A stretch of 64,000 nt of DNA from an uncultured bacterium (GTDB lineage Bacteria > Verrucomicrobiota > Kiritimatiellia > CAIKKV01 > CAITUY01), in assembly GCA_903908715.1 (NCBI GenBank), contig CAIVSY010000025.1, positions 1 to 64,000 on the forward strand, written 5' to 3'. The translations under genes and the position numbers were made by a program. Below are positions 28,228 through 38,837 of this stretch, piece by piece (positions within the stretch are counted from its first letter, which is position 1; each line of letters begins with the position of its first letter). The notes beneath the pieces are model-generated. The model saw only the letters and a list, made by a program, of their open reading frames with translations, searched no databases and was not told where the DNA came from.

Positions 28228-31200
28228 TCAGCTCATTACCTGCTGTAATCGGCTCTTGGCCTCCGCATACATCTGCCTGCGGTCCGCCTCGGTGGTCACA
28301 CGCCAGTTCAGGAATTGCTTGCGGACCGTTACCAGGAACGGCTTCAAGGTCCGCTGCCACGATGCCACACGGCCGCTCAACCGCACCAGTTTCACACGCG
28401 CGATATATTCCCCTGTTTCCGGGTCTCTCGGCAACGAGATTTCCATACGCTGGGACACACCCAGGTCATAGGGCTTCAGCCAGACGGTGCTGGCAACCGC
28501 GGGGACGATTTCCTCGCCCCGCAGGATCTCGACTTCCGGCGGCGAACAGTAGAACGTTTCGGAACTGCCGGATCCGTGGGAATCCAGCCAGTGCCAGAAG
28601 TAGCTGACCACCGCCACCCGGTCGTGCTCCGTGAAGGTGAACGGCAGCGAGAATTCCATGGTATCCGCCTCGGCATGCGGCAGGGTCCAGCTACGTGTCT
28701 CCGCCGGAGCGGCCAGCCGGGCGGCGTCCCGTGCGGGGAGGATCGTGGAAAGCAGGACCGCGGCCACAATCGCCAGCGAGGCGTAGATGGTCTCGATTGA
28801 ACTGTAATCCATGTTCAATCCGCCCGTCAGGTTCAGGGCTGTCAGCGCCCGGCCGCTGGCCTGGCTGAGCAGGTATCCGCACATCGCCCCGACCACCGCA
28901 TACACCAGGGCCTCAGCCATGAAAATGAAGAAAACGTGGTTCGGCGCGATCCCGACCGCATTGTAGACATAGATCTCGCTCTTGCGCTCATACACCGAAC
29001 TGCGCATGGTGTTGAACACCGTCAGGGCAGCCAGCAGGATGGGCACCAGCAGTTCCAGCAGGCCCGTGAGGGTCCGTGCGCGCTGGCGGACGCCGTAGTA
29101 TGCCACCCCGTCAATGGCGTAATTCGCATACTGCCCGCTCCGTTCCAGGAAGGCCACCACAGCACGCCGCTGCGCCTTGTAGTCCATCGCCGGACGCTCA
29201 CCGCCCAGGACCCTGTACGGCTTGCGCGGGAAAAGGATATTGAGGCTCGCGGCAATCACCTCTTCCCCGTCCTTGATCTTCGGCACCGAATTCAGCAACA
29301 CCACCTGCGAGGCCGGGAGCGGCTTGACATCCTTGGATACAAGCCAACGGGATGAACTTGCCAGATAACCGAAGGACTGTACGCTGTTGATATCGTACGG
29401 GAGCGGGGACCGCCCGTCCGGTCCGCTCAGCTTGTCCAACTGGGCGTTATCCATGATCCCCACCACGTCGTAATCCTCGCCGCGGATGTTGATCACCGCC
29501 TGGCCGGCATTCACCTCTTCCTTCGAGAGCCCCAGATCGGCGGCGACCGTATCGGGTACAATCGCCTGGCGGCGGAACTTGAATCCGTTCGCGATGGCCT
29601 CCGCCACCTCGGCCCGGGTCCGGGGCTGCGGGGTAAACCAACGGCGTTCGGTGACAAGGAACCGATCCATGCCGGAAAAATCCGGCTCCATGGCGGAAAG
29701 TATCATGGCCGCACTGACGCGGGACCGCTTCTGAACCCTTGTCGTGCCCGAATAATAGACCCGGTCGATCAGGATATCCGCATTCTGGAAGTTCGGCGCC
29801 CCCCCCGTCAAGGCCGTCTGCACCCACTGTTGTTCAACGACAGGATAGTTGACCCCGAAGGTCCCCTGGATGTTCGCGATCGCCCCGACAGACAACGGCA
29901 GGTAGGCCGGGTCCCGGATCATCAGTCCGTTCCAGGGCGACCGACCCACCGCGTACTCCTCGCTGACCACGTTGGTTGATACCGACGTGAAACAGATCAT
30001 CACGAACGTGATCAGGATCAGGGTGACGCAGGTCAGACCGGTTCGGACCTTGCGGCGGCGCATGTTGTTCAGCCCCAGCATGAAGGCAGTCCCCACCACC
30101 CCGCCACGACTGATATCCGCGCCATCCACCTGCCCCTCCGCCCGCCGCAGGTCCTTGAGGTTCTGGCGGAACTTCCCACCGACCATCAGGGTCACCAGGA
30201 GCGTGAGCAGAAGGATGACGAAACCGAGCAGGATCACGAGTGGCGCGCGGACCATCTGGAAGGCCGGATGCAGATACCGCAGCAGCACGAACACCACGAC
30301 GAAGAGAATTCCGACCGACAGCAACTGCTTGCGGATATCCGGGGAGCCGATGACCAGTTTCTCCACGAAAAACACAAAGGGCACCAGCAGGGCCAGATAC
30401 CATAGGATCCCCACCACCGCCTGGCTGATCCGCTGGCGAATCACGGGCTGGTTATTGATGGCGAAAGCGAGCGCCGCCCCCACTGTATTGGCCGCCCCCT
30501 GCACATTCCCCGCGGCGCGCTGTGTCCGGGCTTCCGCCAGGAAGTCCTTTGCATTCTGGTGGAGCGAGAGCATCTGCTTGTCGGCCATGCCGAAACGCTG
30601 CTGGAGCCGGAGCCGTTTTTCCGCGGTCCGGATCATCGTTGCCGCCGCGTCAAAGTGCGGCCAGGTCAGCACCGGTGTATCCGCGGCGCGGTAGCCGCGC
30701 CCCCACAATTCCGGTTCGTCCGGCCCGATGGGAGCATCGGGATCCACATTCATCATGTAGGCCCGGTACTCCAGGATCCGCTCATTGCCCTGCGCGCCGT
30801 CCATCAGTCCGACATAGAACTCGAAGTCCGGTTCAAGGAAGAACGTCGATCCCGCATTGGCAGCCTTGCCGGGCCCCGCGAGCCCCGCACGGCTCAGCAA
30901 GCTCACACCCTTGAAATAGCTCTGCGTCTGGGGATTGTTCCGCCCGTAGAGGGTAACCGGCGTGGCCGGAAACACCTCAATATTGATCGGCTTGACTTCC
31001 TCGCCGCCGCTCAGCACCAGTTCGGCAGGCGGTATGTTCTGACTCCGGTGCACCGTCTGCGCGGCGGGAGAGTCATCCTTGAAGTACTCCAGCCGCCCAT
31101 CCACGCCGAAACGGGCCGCATCCGCATTAACGTTCCCCCACCCGAGCCCGAACACCAAGGGTACCTCATACTTGCCGTCGGGATTGGTCATCACCACCGG

Positions 31201-33351
31201 TGCCGTCCGTACGCCACGGCTCTCCAGGTCCGAACGGTTCTTCATCGCGGTACCCAACCCGATCCGGACGACGGTCCGGTCCGCCATCGGATGGGAGGCG
31301 ATCAGGCCCCCTGTGCCGGCTGCGCCGACCACCTTGCCACGGAAGGACAGCACATTGCCGCCCGTATCAGCCACGATATTCTTGAAGGGGATCTGCCGGT
31401 ACGCAATCGCCAGGACAGACCGGGCGACGATTCCAAGATGCTTCTCCGCCATCGCCAGTTTCAGCCCATCGAGCGTATCCTCCGGCGTACCCAGCTTGAG
31501 CGGAATGAACTCGTAATTCACCACCGAGAACGCCAGCCGCCCGCAGTAGAACCAGGGTTCGGATTCCAGGTCCGTCGTTGCCCGCGAATGCCGGTTGGGC
31601 ATATCCCGGCGCCCGTCGGCGTCCAGAGCCCCCCACGAAATCACATCGATCGGGTTTTCGCCGGACTTCTCGTGCAGCAGGTTGGCCAGCTCGCTCACCT
31701 GCGGCTCCACGCGCGGGCCAACTTTGGACATGCCCACCAGGACCGCCAGGCGGTCCTTCTGGTCCGCCCCGCCGGAATTCAATTCGAGATTGAGGGTGAA
31801 GGTCTTCTCGTACCGCTTGAACAGGGCCCGCACCGCCATCGTCTGGTTGATTTCCTTAACCTGTTGGACATGATAGGCCTTCCGCTTCTCCACCTCCGCG
31901 CGGAACCGTTCCTCGTACCGCCATTCGGCATACATCGGATGCTTCGCGCGCTCGGCCTGCGGTGTCGTCATCAGGTTTGCCGACTGGTTTTCCCGGCGCT
32001 TGGCGGCAAGATACTGCAGCAACAGCGGATGACTGTTCGATTCCTTCTTGCGCTCGGCATCATCCGCCTTCAGCGCATCGAATCCCTCCCGGTAGATCGG
32101 ACTGCCGGCCCGCAAATAATCCAGGCGCGCCGACAGGGAATCCGCACGCCGGTCGAGGTTGATCTCGCCGGCCACCTGGGCCATGACCGCATCCGGAAGT
32201 TCCGGCCCCGCCAGTTTCTCCAGGATCCACTTATGCTGGTTCCGCCGCTTCTCCAGTGTACGCCCGCCCGGCAGTCTTTCCGTGAACGGCTCGATGGCCT
32301 CCAGCAGCCGCGAAGCCCCTGCCAGGGTCTGGGCATGACCTGCGGTGAAAACGAAAAGAACGTCGCGCGGCAACTGCCCCTGGTATGGCGACAGCCCCCG
32401 GACACACTCCAGCAGCGCTGCCAGGGGAATCGCCTGCTCGGCGCCGGGTGCCACATCGGGCACAACGGAACTGCTGTCATAATAGGCGTTCAGGACCAGC
32501 GCCTCGGAAGCCGTTTCCCTGCCGTGCAATACCCCGATGTAATTGCGGACGTACCGCGTCTGCCAGGTCACCCGCGCCCGCAGGTTCACCTTCCGTCCGG
32601 CATATTTCTCAATGGGGCCCCGGACCAGGATCCGTGGAAACGCAACTTCCTCCTGGCTCAAGATATCATCCCAGCCGGCCGACTGGTTCGCATCGGTACG
32701 CAGGGCGCGCCCGAGTTCGTCCTCGCGAACAAGCAGGGCCTTGACGCCCACGCCCGGCAGCACGTTCCACCCCCAGGCGGAAGCACGGTCCACCATCGTC
32801 AGCGCAATGACTTCCTCCGGGTTGTGTCCTTCCAGCCCATGCAGGTTGGCCGCCTCGAGCGTAACCAGCTCGGCTGTGATCCCCTCCGGTGGCAGGAGAA
32901 CCGGAAGGAGACCGGAAGGTTCCACCGGATAGAGTTGGATGTCGGACAGTACCTGCCCGTCGGCATCGCGCAGTTCGCACACCTCCGTCACAGGAACCAC
33001 GACCGGTAATTCCTGGACCAGGATTTCCAGGCCCGCCTTGGTCAACGCATCCCGGATCAGGGTCTCGGTGCGGTAGAAACCGGGTGTACCGCTGTAGCGT
33101 CCGATGCTCCGTTCGCCCGGGGCGGGCAGGCCGGCCTTCTCGATCTCCTGCAGCCGCGCGGCCAGGCGCTTCTGGCTCAGGACCTCTTCCAGTTGCTGTT
33201 CCGAGTAACCCGAAACCGCGGCACCGCGCGGCTTGCGCTCCCTCGGCTCGACCACCAGCACAAACACCGCCAGCGCGGCTATCCCGAGAATCAGGAAAAA
33301 CAGCGCGGGCAATATCTGGTCACGCCAGGATCTATGCGGCATAGGCTTCAT
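28228..33351 (-). CDS. Giant FtsX-type permease with inactive M28-peptidase-like extracytoplasmic domain
   Basis: A 1707-residue membrane protein, several times larger than a usual FtsX permease. One helix (about 14-33) is followed by a roughly 1000-residue extracytoplasmic part. Its start resembles M28 aminopeptidases, with a PA-like region (about 110-260) and ALVLNAYYDSS...PGAEQ...ALLECVRG (285-318). The zinc-ligand positions are changed: Tyr for the HYD His, Gln for the GAND Asp, and AGHA for the catalytic EE. Further helices follow near 1060-1160, then the MacB-like NNMRRRKVRTGLTCVTLI start, a periplasmic part and a final three-helix FtsX domain with SSVYERKSEIYVYNAVG. It overlaps the upstream DUF6785-like gene by four bases. 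The dead peptidase fold probably binds peptide or glycan rather than cutting it. Confidence 0.85.
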   Translation of the reverse strand: MKPMPHRSWRDQILPALFFLILGIAALAVFVLVVEPRERKPRGAAVSGYSEQQLEEVLSQKRLAARLQEIEKAGLPAPGERSIGRYSGTPGFYRTETLIRDALTKAGLEILVQELPVVVPVTEVCELRDADGQVLSDIQLYPVEPSGLLPVLLPPEGITAELVTLEAANLHGLEGHNPEEVIALTMVDRASAWGWNVLPGVGVKALLVREDELGRALRTDANQSAGWDDILSQEEVAFPRILVRGPIEKYAGRKVNLRARVTWQTRYVRNYIGVLHGRETASEALVLNAYYDSSSVVPDVAPGAEQAIPLAALLECVRGLSPYQGQLPRDVLFVFTAGHAQTLAGASRLLEAIEPFTERLPGGRTLEKRRNQHKWILEKLAGPELPDAVMAQVAGEINLDRRADSLSARLDYLRAGSPIYREGFDALKADDAERKKESNSHPLLLQYLAAKRRENQSANLMTTPQAERAKHPMYAEWRYEERFRAEVEKRKAYHVQQVKEINQTMAVRALFKRYEKTFTLNLELNSGGADQKDRLAVLVGMSKVGPRVEPQVSELANLLHEKSGENPIDVISWGALDADGRRDMPNRHSRATTDLESEPWFYCGRLAFSVVNYEFIPLKLGTPEDTLDGLKLAMAEKHLGIVARSVLAIAYRQIPFKNIVADTGGNVLSFRGKVVGAAGTGGLIASHPMADRTVVRIGLGTAMKNRSDLESRGVRTAPVVMTNPDGKYEVPLVFGLGWGNVNADAARFGVDGRLEYFKDDSPAAQTVHRSQNIPPAELVLSGGEEVKPINIEVFPATPVTLYGRNNPQTQSYFKGVSLLSRAGLAGPGKAANAGSTFFLEPDFEFYVGLMDGAQGNERILEYRAYMMNVDPDAPIGPDEPELWGRGYRAADTPVLTWPHFDAAATMIRTAEKRLRLQQRFGMADKQMLSLHQNAKDFLAEARTQRAAGNVQGAANTVGAALAFAINNQPVIRQRISQAVVGILWYLALLVPFVFFVEKLVIGSPDIRKQLLSVGILFVVVFVLLRYLHPAFQMVRAPLVILLGFVILLLTLLVTLMVGGKFRQNLKDLRRAEGQVDGADISRGGVVGTAFMLGLNNMRRRKVRTGLTCVTLILITFVMICFTSVSTNVVSEEYAVGRSPWNGLMIRDPAYLPLSVGAIANIQGTFGVNYPVVEQQWVQTALTGGAPNFQNADILIDRVYYSGTTRVQKRSRVSAAMILSAMEPDFSGMDRFLVTERRWFTPQPRTRAEVAEAIANGFKFRRQAIVPDTVAADLGLSKEEVNAGQAVINIRGEDYDVVGIMDNAQLDKLSGPDGRSPLPYDINSVQSFGYLASSSRWLVSKDVKPLPASQVVLLNSVPKIKDGEEVIAASLNILFPRKPYRVLGGERPAMDYKAQRRAVVAFLERSGQYANYAIDGVAYYGVRQRARTLTGLLELLVPILLAALTVFNTMRSSVYERKSEIYVYNAVGIAPNHVFFIFMAEALVYAVVGAMCGYLLSQASGRALTALNLTGGLNMDYSSIETIYASLAIVAAVLLSTILPARDAARLAAPAETRSWTLPHAEADTMEFSLPFTFTEHDRVAVVSYFWHWLDSHGSGSSETFYCSPPEVEILRGEEIVPAVASTVWLKPYDLGVSQRMEISLPRDPETGEYIARVKLVRLSGRVASWQRTLKPFLVTVRKQFLNWRVTTEADRRQMYAEAKSRLQQVMS

Positions 33352-35927
33352 GGGATCCTCGAATATACCTCCACAACGCCCTGCGCCCGCAGAATCAGGC
33401 CCGTGACATCAAACAAGACAATCGACACGACACAGCCGATGAACATTCCCACCGCAAACGGGACCAGCCCCCGGCGGATCACCGCCGCACCGCCCATCCG
33501 GAACAGGGCCAACCGTGCCAGCCATGCAAGGAAAGCCAGGAACCAGGTCTGCCGCATGAAATTGGTCGAAGCCATCACATAACCCAGAGGATGGAACGGG
33601 AACCACATGATCTTCGCGCGGAGGAAGGCCAGGGCCCCGGTGATCACCGCCCCCACCCCCAACCCCTTGGCATCCTGGTTCGACACGAAATTCAGCGGCT
33701 TGGATTCCGGAGCCTGGCCCAGTGTTTTCGACGCCAGGGCGCGGTCGGCGTTCGAGGCACCCACGCGGAGATTCTCAAAATACCAGTTCTGGGCATACGG
33801 CCAGGAATACTTGAAGTTGGATGCGCCCAGCGCGTACGCCCAGCACAGGATCACGAAGCCCCCGATGACCACCCCGCCGACCAATCCAACGGTCATTCCC
33901 GCCCCGACGTCCTTCATGCGGACTTCAAACCTCCGTCCGAGTTCCATCATCTCCACCTGGACCGGCGCCATCAGGAGAAAACACGAGGTACACATGAATC
34001 CCGCCGCAATCGTGGCCACCACCATGCCGACCGACTTGAAGACCACAAAACCGCCCATCGCCGCCAGGAACTGCATCCCGTTATACGGCGTGATGTAGCC
34101 GAACGGCGCGCCGCATTCCGCACGGATACGGCTCGCCGCAAACCCACAAACCAGCATATATCCGAAGAACAGCAGGCTGGCCCCCACGCCCATGCGGGTC
34201 CACCACCCCCAGGCGCCCAAACCGACCAGCGCCGCCAGAATCAGCAGCAAGGCGGTCCGGTAACCGACCATTTCCTCCCGCTCCATCGCCAGTTCCGCGG
34301 GCGTCCCGCGCCCGAAAACAATCCGGATCACCCGCCACAGGTGACTCCGTGCAATCACGACCGCCAGGATCGCGTATGCGATATAGCCGCCCATCGTCTG
34401 CTGCGACTCCCACGGATACCCCGGAATCGCTGTCAGCCCAAACAATTTCCCGCACAGGTTCCACAGCTGGAAGACCAGGAACATGCTCCAAAGCGAGAAC
34501 AGAATGTCCGTCTCGATCAGCAGGAAGATCGCATACAGGCACAAGATGAACCCGATGCCAAACCCCACATTCTCCAGGAACGACTGCAGGATCGGATTCG
34601 ACACATACGAACTGAAGCCCACCGAAGGGAACACCGGCGCCGGGACCCGCGGGAAATAGAACTTCAGCCCCTTCAGCAACGCCAGAAATAACGCCACGCA
34701 GAACCCGATCCACATCACCCGGCTCCGGAACAACGGAAGCACAATCCGGCCCTGCGCATCCTTCTCCGCGGTGAACAGGCTCTTCGGCAGAATCGTCAGC
34801 GGAAAGGTGAAGCGCTCATGCTCCACCCACTGCTTGCGCAAGAGCACGTTCAACCCCATGAACCCGACGAACAGCGCCGCAATCAGCGCGCCCCAGGCCA
34901 GCATCGGCTGGAACCACTGATGGAAGGGAATATACCCGGCCACCAGGTATTTCAACCCCGCTACGCTCCAGAGGTTGTCCGGCCGCACAATCGTGGAATT
35001 CCGTTCCTCATCCGATAACGCTTCGAGACGGCTCTCCCGCACGACCTGCCGGCCGACGTACAGGGATTCCACCGCTTCCATGTTGATGAATTCCATTTCC
35101 TGAATGGCCAGCTTACCCCCGCCCCGGATTCCAATGCGTAAGGTGATCTTCTCCCGCAGTCGGCTCGGGATCGTTACGGGATTGACACCGATTCGGGAAA
35201 ACCCCGTTGGATCCGCAAACGTCGGCGCTGTGTTCTGCGAGTTCATCAGCAGGGAAACCGGCGCCGTATCATCGGACTGGATCTCGACGAAGTAGGCCGA
35301 CTCCTTCGTCAGGCCGTCCGCCTTGACCCGCGCGGAGAAAAGGAAATTCTCGCCCGGCACGATTCCGGCCGACCGGGGGATATCCACTTCCAGCCCCCCC
35401 TCGCTGAGGATCGGCACCTTGCGCATCCGGCCGTACCGGTCCTCCATCTCGGCCCATTCGACAGAACCGCCGACCAACCGATACCCCTTGATCCCATCCC
35501 GGAAATCATGATTGCCAATCAGGTTTTCGCCGTGCGGCCAGAGCATCGGCGGAAGATTGTCGTAACTCTTGAAATCCTGATAGTGAGGGAAAGCGGAAAC
35601 CAGGCCGATAATGCGGTGCCAGAACCCCTGCGTCATCAGCGGCGCCGCCATGACCAGCGCAGAGTAGATCACCACCAGTTCAGCCGTGCGCAACCGGAGC
35701 GAACGCCGGAAACGGTATAACAGCCCGCCCAGCGCCAGCACCACCAGGATCACGCCCACCGCACTATTGGGAGGAGAATTCTCAGCCAGCGGCCCCCCGT
35801 TATAGTTGAAAACTTCCTCGTACTGAATCCAGATCCCCATCAACAACAAGGCCACTACGCATACCACAAGCGACCGGAATGTAAGACCGCGTCGCACAGG
35901 ATGATTGTTGGAAGAAGAACTGGCCAT
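33348..35927 (-). CDS. DUF6785-like giant multispan membrane protein
   Basis: An 859-residue membrane protein with about 14 or more helices. A first helix (about 18-36) and two more (around 58-72 and 84-96) precede an extracytoplasmic domain (roughly 120-320) with a jelly-roll-like pattern such as GLEVDIPRSAGIVPGENFLFSARV. The remaining helices contain KQWVEHERFTFPLTILPKSL and SRIRAECGAPFGYITPYNGMQF, both of which I associate with the DUF6785 family found in Planctomycetes and Verrucomicrobiota. The C-terminal half is also reminiscent of OPT transporters, so this may be a distant paralogue of the 667-residue protein in the operon. It is the first gene of the seven-gene transporter set. Function is unknown. 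Confidence 0.75.
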   Translation of the reverse strand: MASSSSNNHPVRRGLTFRSLVVCVVALLLMGIWIQYEEVFNYNGGPLAENSPPNSAVGVILVVLALGGLLYRFRRSLRLRTAELVVIYSALVMAAPLMTQGFWHRIIGLVSAFPHYQDFKSYDNLPPMLWPHGENLIGNHDFRDGIKGYRLVGGSVEWAEMEDRYGRMRKVPILSEGGLEVDIPRSAGIVPGENFLFSARVKADGLTKESAYFVEIQSDDTAPVSLLMNSQNTAPTFADPTGFSRIGVNPVTIPSRLREKITLRIGIRGGGKLAIQEMEFINMEAVESLYVGRQVVRESRLEALSDEERNSTIVRPDNLWSVAGLKYLVAGYIPFHQWFQPMLAWGALIAALFVGFMGLNVLLRKQWVEHERFTFPLTILPKSLFTAEKDAQGRIVLPLFRSRVMWIGFCVALFLALLKGLKFYFPRVPAPVFPSVGFSSYVSNPILQSFLENVGFGIGFILCLYAIFLLIETDILFSLWSMFLVFQLWNLCGKLFGLTAIPGYPWESQQTMGGYIAYAILAVVIARSHLWRVIRIVFGRGTPAELAMEREEMVGYRTALLLILAALVGLGAWGWWTRMGVGASLLFFGYMLVCGFAASRIRAECGAPFGYITPYNGMQFLAAMGGFVVFKSVGMVVATIAAGFMCTSCFLLMAPVQVEMMELGRRFEVRMKDVGAGMTVGLVGGVVIGGFVILCWAYALGASNFKYSWPYAQNWYFENLRVGASNADRALASKTLGQAPESKPLNFVSNQDAKGLGVGAVITGALAFLRAKIMWFPFHPLGYVMASTNFMRQTWFLAFLAWLARLALFRMGGAAVIRRGLVPFAVGMFIGCVVSIVLFDVTGLILRAQGVVEVYSRIP

Positions 35928-35940
35928 GATTAAAGTTGCC

Positions 35941-35969
35941 TTATTATCAGCTCATGGATATGCAGTCAA
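35941..35969 (-). promoter_or_regulatory. Predicted promoter of the FtsX/OPT transporter operon
   Basis: On the minus strand, TTGACT (35969-35964) and TAATAA (35946-35941) are 17 bases apart, a good sigma-70-like pair. The predicted start of transcription would fall about seven bases before the ATG at 35927, so the message would be nearly leaderless. Confidence 0.5.
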
Positions 35970-36003
35970 CCCCGGATGCCTTTAAAAAATATACTGACTT
36001 ATT

Positions 36004-36045
36004 AATAAAAGGACGCCCCGCAGGAAAACCCCTCCCTGCAGGGCG
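36004..36045 (-). terminator. Intrinsic terminator after L-fucose isomerase
   Basis: Two ten-base arms (36045-36036 and 36023-36014 on the minus strand) pair around a 12-base loop, with one G-U pair, and are followed by TCCTTTTATTAAT. It ends the fucI transcript just before the transporter operon promoter. Confidence 0.75.
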
Positions 36046-36066
36046 CAACGAACATCCCTCGTCCTG

Positions 36067-37845
36067 TCAACCGTACAACGGCCCCAGCTTCTCGCAGGCG
36101 CGGAAATCATCCCCGCCAAACCGGGCCCAGACGGACGGACGGAAAATATCCTCTTCCGCCACATTGTGCATATCCACCGGAATACGCAGAACCGACGCCA
36201 AGGCCAGCAGATCCGCCCCGATATGCCCGTAACTGAATGCACCGTGGTTCGCACCCCAGTTGTTCATCACACTGTACACATCCCGGAATGGGCCATTCTT
36301 CATGAGGCGTGGAGCAAACCAAGTCGTTGGCCACGTGTCGTTTGTTCGATCGTCCAGCCGTTTGTGCGCAGCCGCCGGCAGTGTCACGGTCCAGCCTTCG
36401 GCGATCTGGAGAACCGGCCCCAAGCCCTTTACGAGGTTCAAGCGCGACATGGTAACCGGCATATTCCCCTTGGTGACGAACTTCGAGGACCAGCCGCCGC
36501 CGGGGAAGTACTCCGTTACCGAAGGATGCCACGTAGTCGCATCCAGGCAGGCCTGCATTTCCTTCTGGCTGATCTCCCAGAACGGCTTCATGGCCGGCTT
36601 GCCGTTGATTGACTGCTGACCGCTGCCATCGAGCGAGGCGGCACCGGAATTGATCAGATGGATGATCCCGCCCGCCGCCTGGCCGACAAGCGTGTGACCG
36701 GTCACCCGCTTGACCGCGGCGGGGCTCCAGTAGGTTCGCACATCGGCGAAGACCTGGGCCGTATTGGTCAGCAGGTACCCGAACAGCATCGCCACGCCAT
36801 TAAGGCTGTCGTTTTCGGTTGCGATGATACGGGGCATCCTCATGCCATCCCAGTCGAATGAGCTATTGGAGATGGCCTCGAGAAAATCACCGTTGGGGAA
36901 TGCGTCCGTCCAGTTACGCTGCCCCTGGAAGCCACCGGCAATCGCATTATGGCCGCGGGCTTCCTCGATGTAGCCGGCTTCCGCCAGATTTGGGCAACCG
37001 TACATCAGGTCCCTGGCAATGAGGGTCATCTTGACCGAGATATCCCACTCCTCGTCCAGATGCGCACGGGTGCGCCGCTTGGCGGGCTTGTTGGGATCAT
37101 GCCCCTCCTTGCAATTCTTGCGGACCCAGCGGATCGCCCGCTTATATTCCTCTTGGTCAAAGATATTGTCTCGCAGCCGGCGTGTGAATTCGGAGAGATC
37201 CACCGACTCGACACGCATGCCGAGGAAACTCTCGAAAAACGTCGGATCCACAATGGAACCCGCGATTCCCATTGAGCAGCCGCCCATGGACAAATACGAC
37301 TTTCCGCGCATCAGGGCGGCCGCCAGGCCGGCCTTCACAAAGCGCAGGATCTTGGCCTCGACATCCGCGGGAATCCGGCCGTCGCCGGCGTCCTGGACAT
37401 CGCGCCCGTAAATCCCGAACGCCGGCAGGCCCTTCTGGGCATGGGCCGCAAGCACTGCGGCCAGATAGACCGCACCCGGCCGCTCCGTGCCGTTGAAGCC
37501 CCACACCGCCTTGGGCGTCAGGGGATCCATATCCATCGTCTCACTGCCATAGCACCAGCACGGCGTAACAGTCAGCGAAACACCCACGTTCTCCTTGCGG
37601 AACTTGTCGGCGCACTGCGCCGCCTCCGCCACGCCGCCAATGCAGGTATCGGCAATCACGCAACGCACCGGACGTCCGTCCGGATACCGCAGTCTGGAGG
37701 AAATCAATTCCGCCGTCCGGCGGGCCATCTGCATCGTGGTCCCCTCAAGGGATTCACGAACCCCGTTATAGCGTCCATCAATCGTCGGCCGGATGCCCAC
37801 CGCCGGATAGTCCTGATTCATCGTCGCAACAGTCCGAGTCGTCAT
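36067..37845 (-). CDS. fucI: L-fucose isomerase
   Basis: Cytoplasmic ketol isomerase converting L-fucose to L-fuculose (often also D-arabinose) with manganese. At 592 aa it has the full family length. The catalytic pair is visible as Glu in IATEND and Asp in VFADVRTYW, exactly 24 residues apart as in the characterised enzyme, and the late metal ligand His sits in [17 protein letters not shown] 37845 has GGGG seven bases upstream; a GTG one codon earlier is possible. It is a single-gene unit with its own terminator. No fuculokinase or fuculose aldolase is adjacent, so the rest of the route must be supplied from elsewhere, perhaps by the kinases at 41.8-51 kb. Confidence 0.95.
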   Translation of the reverse strand: MTTRTVATMNQDYPAVGIRPTIDGRYNGVRESLEGTTMQMARRTAELISSRLRYPDGRPVRCVIADTCIGGVAEAAQCADKFRKENVGVSLTVTPCWCYGSETMDMDPLTPKAVWGFNGTERPGAVYLAAVLAAHAQKGLPAFGIYGRDVQDAGDGRIPADVEAKILRFVKAGLAAALMRGKSYLSMGGCSMGIAGSIVDPTFFESFLGMRVESVDLSEFTRRLRDNIFDQEEYKRAIRWVRKNCKEGHDPNKPAKRRTRAHLDEEWDISVKMTLIARDLMYGCPNLAEAGYIEEARGHNAIAGGFQGQRNWTDAFPNGDFLEAISNSSFDWDGMRMPRIIATENDSLNGVAMLFGYLLTNTAQVFADVRTYWSPAAVKRVTGHTLVGQAAGGIIHLINSGAASLDGSGQQSINGKPAMKPFWEISQKEMQACLDATTWHPSVTEYFPGGGWSSKFVTKGNMPVTMSRLNLVKGLGPVLQIAEGWTVTLPAAAHKRLDDRTNDTWPTTWFAPRLMKNGPFRDVYSVMNNWGANHGAFSYGHIGADLLALASVLRIPVDMHNVAEEDIFRPSVWARFGGDDFRACEKLGPLYG

Positions 37846-38057
37846 CACATTTCCCCTTTCAGGTTGTTTATTCCCGGGAGGCAGACCGGTAACCCCCCGC
37901 TGCTATTCGCATGGGCCCAGAGTCGCAAAACGGCCCGACGCGAGTCTATGGATGCAGCAGGCAATGTTATGCACGTTTTACACATTGCCGGGAATGGAAC
38001 GGAGCGGAATCCGCCGCCGCACAAGCGCCTGCAGAGGTTCGCGCTCCGGAACAGGTT

Positions 38058-38432
38058 CTACTTCAGAATGCGAGGCAGAGTCTTCACTCTGGCCTCGTCT
38101 GCGGCCATCTTCTGGGCCGCGCGGTAGACCTTGCAGGAGATCACGCTCTTGGCCGCCACTTTGGCACCGGCGGCAGGATTCTGGGACGCCACCTTGCCAT
38201 CCTGATCAGCCTTGCCAGCCTGCACGAAACCTGCCATCTGGTAACTCAGGCCAGCCCGCACGATAATATTCTTCGCATCCGTCGAACTGACGCCGGTCAC
38301 CGATGGGACCGTCACTATGGCAGGCGCCTGAGCCGCGGTGCGGGCACCGGGGTTTGCCGCGATCGCACCAGCCCCGGCCGATCCAGCCATGAGTACGAGA
38401 AGAAGAACCAGACCCAGCGACAGCGCTTTCAT
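38058..38432 (-). CDS. Secreted single-PASTA-domain protein
   Basis: A 124-residue protein with a signal peptide (hydrophobic core about residues 4-20), a short Ala-rich linker and one PASTA domain (about 40-106): VTVPSVTGVSSTDAKNIIVRAGL and VASQNPAAGAKV. PASTA domains bind peptidoglycan stem peptides or act as spacers in penicillin-binding proteins and Ser/Thr kinases. A free, secreted single PASTA unit suggests a cell-wall-associated role. GGAGG stands six bases before the ATG. It lies 138 bases downstream of tRNA-Arg on the same strand and has no functional neighbours. Confidence 0.85.
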   Translation of the reverse strand: MKALSLGLVLLLVLMAGSAGAGAIAANPGARTAAQAPAIVTVPSVTGVSSTDAKNIIVRAGLSYQMAGFVQAGKADQDGKVASQNPAAGAKVAAKSVISCKVYRAAQKMAADEARVKTLPRILK

Positions 38433-38570
38433 ATGAACCTCCCAACGGATCAGAAATCACTCTTCAGGCGGCACGGACACAAGTCCGCTGGGACCGGCCT
38501 GAATGAGCTCATTCATGTCCGGATAAGTAGCAGTACAGGGAGGACGGCGTCAAGAGCTACTCCGTTGTCG

Positions 38571-38646
38571 TGGCGCGCCTGACAGGAGTCGAACCTGTAA
38601 TCTTCTGATCCGAAGTCAGATGCCTTGTCCATTAGGCTACAGGCGC
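38571..38646 (-). tRNA. tRNA-Arg(TCG)
   Basis: A 76-base cloverleaf on the minus strand. The acceptor stem pairs GCGCCTG with CAGGCGC, the anticodon stem is TCTGA/TCAGA around loop CTTCGGA, so the anticodon is TCG, and the T arm is ACAGG-TTCGACT-CCTGT. The 3' CCA is encoded. It reads CGN codons, mainly CGA. Confidence 0.95.
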
Positions 38647-38837
38647 ATGTCCGGGAAAAGATGTCAGCCTGTCGCGGAAATTGCCCCCGCAAACCGGCCG
38701 CTTCCCCGGGATGGAAACGGTCGCATGGTGGCGGGTCCCGCCCTTGGAGTCAAGATTGAAGAACCGGAAAACATGAACGGATGGCATTGACCTGTCATCC
38801 ACCGAGAGTAAACTGGAGTCAGGAAGGAGGAGGCACC

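Noticed and set aside
30559-33009. An 816-codon rightward frame opposite the giant FtsX gene
   Set aside because: No domain pattern, no ribosome binding site, and the opposite strand encodes a continuous membrane protein.
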